Shown here: in pieces, positions 61,766 through 64,000 of the stretch
Numbering within the stretch: position 1 is the first letter of the stretch
Layout of the letters: each line of letters starts with the position of its first letter
Assembly: GCF_009498035.1 (NCBI RefSeq)
Contig: NZ_CP034550.1
Span: 1,736,001 to 1,800,000, forward strand
Direction: 5' to 3'
Origin: Saccharothrix syringae
GTDB taxonomy: Bacteria > Actinomycetota > Actinomycetes > Mycobacteriales > Pseudonocardiaceae
Length of the DNA stretch: 64,000 nucleotides
Notes under the pieces: model-generated
The model's input: only the letters and a program-made list of their open reading frames with translations
Databases searched by the model: none
Told to the model about the DNA's origin: nothing
Position numbers and translations under genes: made by a program

Positions 61766-62530
61766 ATGAGCCGAGCCAGGCGCGTGGTCGTCACGGCCCT
61801 GGTGGCACCGCTCGTCGGCCTCGCCCTCACGCAGGGCGAGGCCGCGGCGGCGCCGAACTTCCAACTACCGTTCCCGTGCAACCAGGTGTGGGAGGGACAG
61901 ACCCGCACCAACCACAGCCCCGCGAACTCGGTCGACTTCAACCGCGCCAACGACGACGGCGACCCCGTCGTCACGTCGGCCGCGGGCACCGTGACCAGGG
62001 TCGCGAACGAGGGCAGCACCAGCTACGGGCGGTGGGTCGAGATCGACCACGGCGGTGGCTGGCGCACCCGGTACGCGCACCTGTCCGCGCAGGCGGTGTC
62101 GGTCGGGCAGGCCGTGCGCCTGGGCCAGCGCATCGGCAACGTGGGCACCACCGGCGGGTCGACCGGGCCCCACCTGCACTACGAGCAGCGGCTCAACGGG
62201 GTCGACCAGAAGGCCGTGTTCAACGGGACCCAGGCGTACTACTGGGGCACCCGCAGCTACACCAGCCGCAACTCCTGCGGCAGCGTGACCGGCACGGTCG
62301 GCACCGACAGCGGCGCGGCGGTGACCGTCCGCTCCGGGCCCGGCACCCAGTACGCGGCGGTCGGCTCGGTCGCCAGCGGCGCGACCGTGACCATCCGCTG
62401 CCAGGCGCGCGGCGAGACGATCACCGGCAGGTACGGCACCACCGCGCTGTGGGACCAGATCGGGTCCGGCTACATCTCCGACGCGTACGTGTACACAGGT
62501 TCGGACGGCCAGGTCGCCCCGAGCTGCTGA
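61766..62530 (+). CDS. Secreted M23-family metallopeptidase with SH3-like domain
   Basis: A 254-residue exported protein. The signal peptide (VVVTALVAPLVGLALTQGEAAAA) is followed by a lysostaphin-type M23 domain with SVDFNRANDDGDPV, GRWVEIDHGGGWRTRYAHLS and GPHLHYEQ (HxH), then a bacterial SH3-like domain (GAAVTVRSGPGTQYAAVGSV..WDQIGSGYISDAYVY). It probably cleaves peptidoglycan cross-links. ATG 61766 follows AAGGAGGTGGCAG. A terminator follows. Confidence 0.88.
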   Translation: MSRARRVVVTALVAPLVGLALTQGEAAAAPNFQLPFPCNQVWEGQTRTNHSPANSVDFNRANDDGDPVVTSAAGTVTRVANEGSTSYGRWVEIDHGGGWRTRYAHLSAQAVSVGQAVRLGQRIGNVGTTGGSTGPHLHYEQRLNGVDQKAVFNGTQAYYWGTRSYTSRNSCGSVTGTVGTDSGAAVTVRSGPGTQYAAVGSVASGATVTIRCQARGETITGRYGTTALWDQIGSGYISDAYVYTGSDGQVAPSC

Positions 62531-62545
62531 GTTTCCCCAGGTCGC

Positions 62546-62576
62546 CGGCCGCTCCCGCCTCGCGCGGGAGCGGCCG
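62546..62576 (+). terminator. Terminator after the M23 gene
   Basis: A perfect 13-bp stem (CGGCCGCTCCCGC/GCGGGAGCGGCCG) with a 5-base loop lies 15 bases after the stop. Confidence 0.75.
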
Positions 62577-62645
62577 TTCCCGAGTTGTCCACAGATCGGC
62601 CCGCCCTTGAGCGGCCGGGCCCGGCGCTCGGGCAGGGTCGGAGCC

Positions 62646-63797
62646 ATGACGAAGCTCCTCTCCACGCCCCGGCTCCACGACCCGGGCGACCTGATCGCCG
62701 CCGTACCCCACCTGCTGGGCTTCCACCCGGCCGACTCCCTGGTGCTGCTCGCCGTCGAGCGCGGCGAGGTGGCCCTGACCCTGCGCGTCGACCTGCCCGC
62801 GCCCGACCACCCCGACGGCCTGGCCGAGCGGCTGGTGCCGCCCCTGGCCCGCCACCCCGGCGCCGTCGCCGTGGCCGTGGTGGTCGGCGGCGGCTCGGGC
62901 GACCCGCCCGAGGACCTGCCGCACGACGCGCTGGTGGACGACCTGGAGGAGGCCCTGCGCGCGGTGGGCACCCCCCTGGTGCTGGCGGTGTGGACGCGGG
63001 CCACGGCCAGGGCCGAACCGTGGTTCGACTACCACGACGCGGGCACGCGGGGGGTGGTGCCCGACCCGACCAGCACACCCCTGGCCGCAGCCACGGCCGC
63101 CCGGGGGTACGTCACCCACCCCAGCCGTGAGGCGATGGCCGGGCTGCTGGCACCCGACCCGCCCGAGCTGCTGTCCCACCGGTCCGAGCTGCTCGACCGC
63201 CGGGCCATGGGCGCCGCGCGCCCCGACCCGGGCGTCCGGGCACGCCACCGCGACCTGGTCCGCGCCGAGGTGGTCCGCGCCGCAGGCCGCAAGCGCCCGC
63301 TGACCGACGAGGAGGTGGCCGACCTGGCGCACGCCCTGGGCGACCCGTGGGTGCGCGACGCGAGCCTGGCCCACTGCGTGGGGGAGCACGCCGGGAGTGC
63401 CGAGGTGCTGTGGACCGAGCTGACCAGGGCGTGCCCCGCCCCGGAACGAGCCGAACCCGCCACCCTGCTGGCCTTCTCGGCGTACTTGAGGGGGATGGGG
63501 AGCCTGGCGTCGATGGCGCTGGAGCGGGCCGAGGAGGCCCACCCGGGGCACCGGCTCAGCGAGTTGCTGAGGGAGGCGCTGGACACCGGCCTGCCACCGG
63601 ACCGGCTCCGGCGGCTCGCGGAGCAGGCCGCCGAGAACGACTGCACGTCCCCGGAGTGGTCCTCGCCGGAGCGGTTGTCCTCGCGGTTCGCTTCGGAGCG
63701 GTCGTGTTCGGAGCGGTTCGCTTCGGAGCGGTCGTCTTCGGGCTGCTCATGCCCGGACCGGGCTTCGACGGACCGGACTTCCCGGGAGGTCGATTGA
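62646..63797 (+). CDS. DUF4192 family protein
   Basis: A 383-residue protein with the DUF4192 start DPGDLIAAVPHLLGFHPADSLVLLAV, middle WFDYHDAGTRGVVPDPTSTP, and late GDPWVRDASLAHCVGEHA and LLAFSAYLRGMGSLASMALER. Function is unknown. The C-terminal ~45 residues are a Ser/Arg/Glu repeat tail (SERFASERSSS type) encoded by a 30-bp repeat and are probably not part of the fold. ATG 62646 is the natural start. Confidence 0.86.
   Translation: MTKLLSTPRLHDPGDLIAAVPHLLGFHPADSLVLLAVERGEVALTLRVDLPAPDHPDGLAERLVPPLARHPGAVAVAVVVGGGSGDPPEDLPHDALVDDLEEALRAVGTPLVLAVWTRATARAEPWFDYHDAGTRGVVPDPTSTPLAAATAARGYVTHPSREAMAGLLAPDPPELLSHRSELLDRRAMGAARPDPGVRARHRDLVRAEVVRAAGRKRPLTDEEVADLAHALGDPWVRDASLAHCVGEHAGSAEVLWTELTRACPAPERAEPATLLAFSAYLRGMGSLASMALERAEEAHPGHRLSELLREALDTGLPPDRLRRLAEQAAENDCTSPEWSSPERLSSRFASERSCSERFASERSSSGCSCPDRASTDRTSREVD
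63685..63744 (+). repeat. Two 30-bp tandem repeats at the 3' end of the DUF4192 gene
   Basis: Units 63685-63714 and 63715-63744 share CGGTTCGCTTCGGAGCGGTC and differ at three positions; a degenerate copy precedes them. They add in-frame RFASERS-type residues. Confidence 0.75.
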
Positions 63798-63953
63798 CAG
63801 CTCCCCGACCGATTCCGCCTTTCGGGGCGTTCGCCACCTGCCTCACGGGCGCGCCCGAGGCAGCGGTGGGCTGCCGCGGGCACGCACGGCCGGTCCGATC
63901 CCGGCCGGTGCCGGTGCCGGTGCCGGTGCCGGCGCTGGCGCTGGTCTGGGCCA

Positions 63954-63991
63954 GGCCGGTCCGATCCCGGGCGCCCGGGATCGGACCGGCC
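63954..63991. terminator. Large perfect palindrome near the window end
   Basis: Two 19-base arms (GGCCGGTCCGATCCCGGGC and its complement) without a spacer. The left arm sequence recurs partly at 63888-63905, and a GGTGCC hexamer run lies between (63907-63930). It is probably a bidirectional terminator before a gene beyond the window. 63798-64000 holds no gene. Confidence 0.6.
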
Positions 63992-64000
63992 CCACCTCGG

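Noticed and set aside
63907..63945. GGTGCC/GGCGCT hexamer run as a coding repeat
   Set aside because: It lies after the DUF4192 stop with no supported frame on either strand; it is a simple-sequence repeat.

Overview
The window is high-GC actinomycete chromosome, most likely from the order Pseudonocardiales (Saccharothrix/Actinosynnema/Lentzea-like); the genus is inferred from gene content and codon use and was not tested by a search. Starts are often GTG or TTG, coupled genes overlap as ATGA or GTGA, and the order DUF3046-recA-recX, nrdR-nrdJ, LysM protein/lexA, hflX, dapF-miaA-LigB-like, DUF349 and Rv2732c-like/miaB matches the M. tuberculosis Rv2718c-Rv2738c neighbourhood.

Layout. 1-2.2 kb: end of a GntR/FCD regulator and an ACC deaminase, then a gap with a duplicated leader element and a frameshifted small secreted gene. 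2.2-10.3 kb: Lhr helicase, a membrane-anchored Hsp70-like protein, an MFS carrier and a tiny membrane protein. 10.5-12.9 kb: DUF3046, recA (SOS box) and a recX with a long disordered N-terminus. 13-25.2 kb: YqeB-like protein, HAD hydrolase, an M64 metallopeptidase fused to a seven-bladed lectin-type propeller, the Entner-Doudoroff pair edd-eda, an sdhCAB operon of the Rv0247c-0249c type, a phosphoribosyltransferase and an ADP-ribosylglycohydrolase. 25.2-26.7 kb: an accessory stretch with a toxin-antitoxin pair under two perfect palindromes. 26.8-32 kb: nrdR-nrdJ and the divergent LysM protein/lexA pair with two SOS boxes. 32-45.3 kb: a propeller-type surface protein, hflX (interrupted by an in-frame amber codon), an ArsR-type regulator divergent from two MFS genes, SMP-30, dapF, miaA, a LigB-like protein, DUF349, a Thr-rich single-TM protein and miaB. 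45.4-51.9 kb: a TAXI lipoprotein, a histidine kinase/response regulator pair and a divergent glutamate ABC transporter gluABCD. 51.9-64 kb: an Rv2629/Balon-like factor, EcsC, a leader peptide plus two tiny basic proteins, a CBS protein, a CGNR regulator, a mycothiol-dependent-type enzyme, DUF3500, endonuclease V, a GH4 glycosidase, a secreted S15 peptidase, a secreted M23 peptidase and DUF4192.

How it works together. LexA boxes tie recA(-recX), lexA and the LysM protein into one SOS circuit. NrdR-type boxes precede nrdR-nrdJ. The TAXI protein, two-component system and gluABCD may form a glutamate-sensing and uptake unit. The least explained items are the two 141-nt palindromic repeats at about 30.5 and 43.2 kb, the leader/mini-protein locus at 53.8-54.5 kb, the amber codon in hflX, the duplicated leader element at 1.47/1.63 kb, and an amyloid-motif-like N-terminus on the Thr-rich membrane protein.

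No tRNA, rRNA, CRISPR array, insertion sequence or phage module was recognised.
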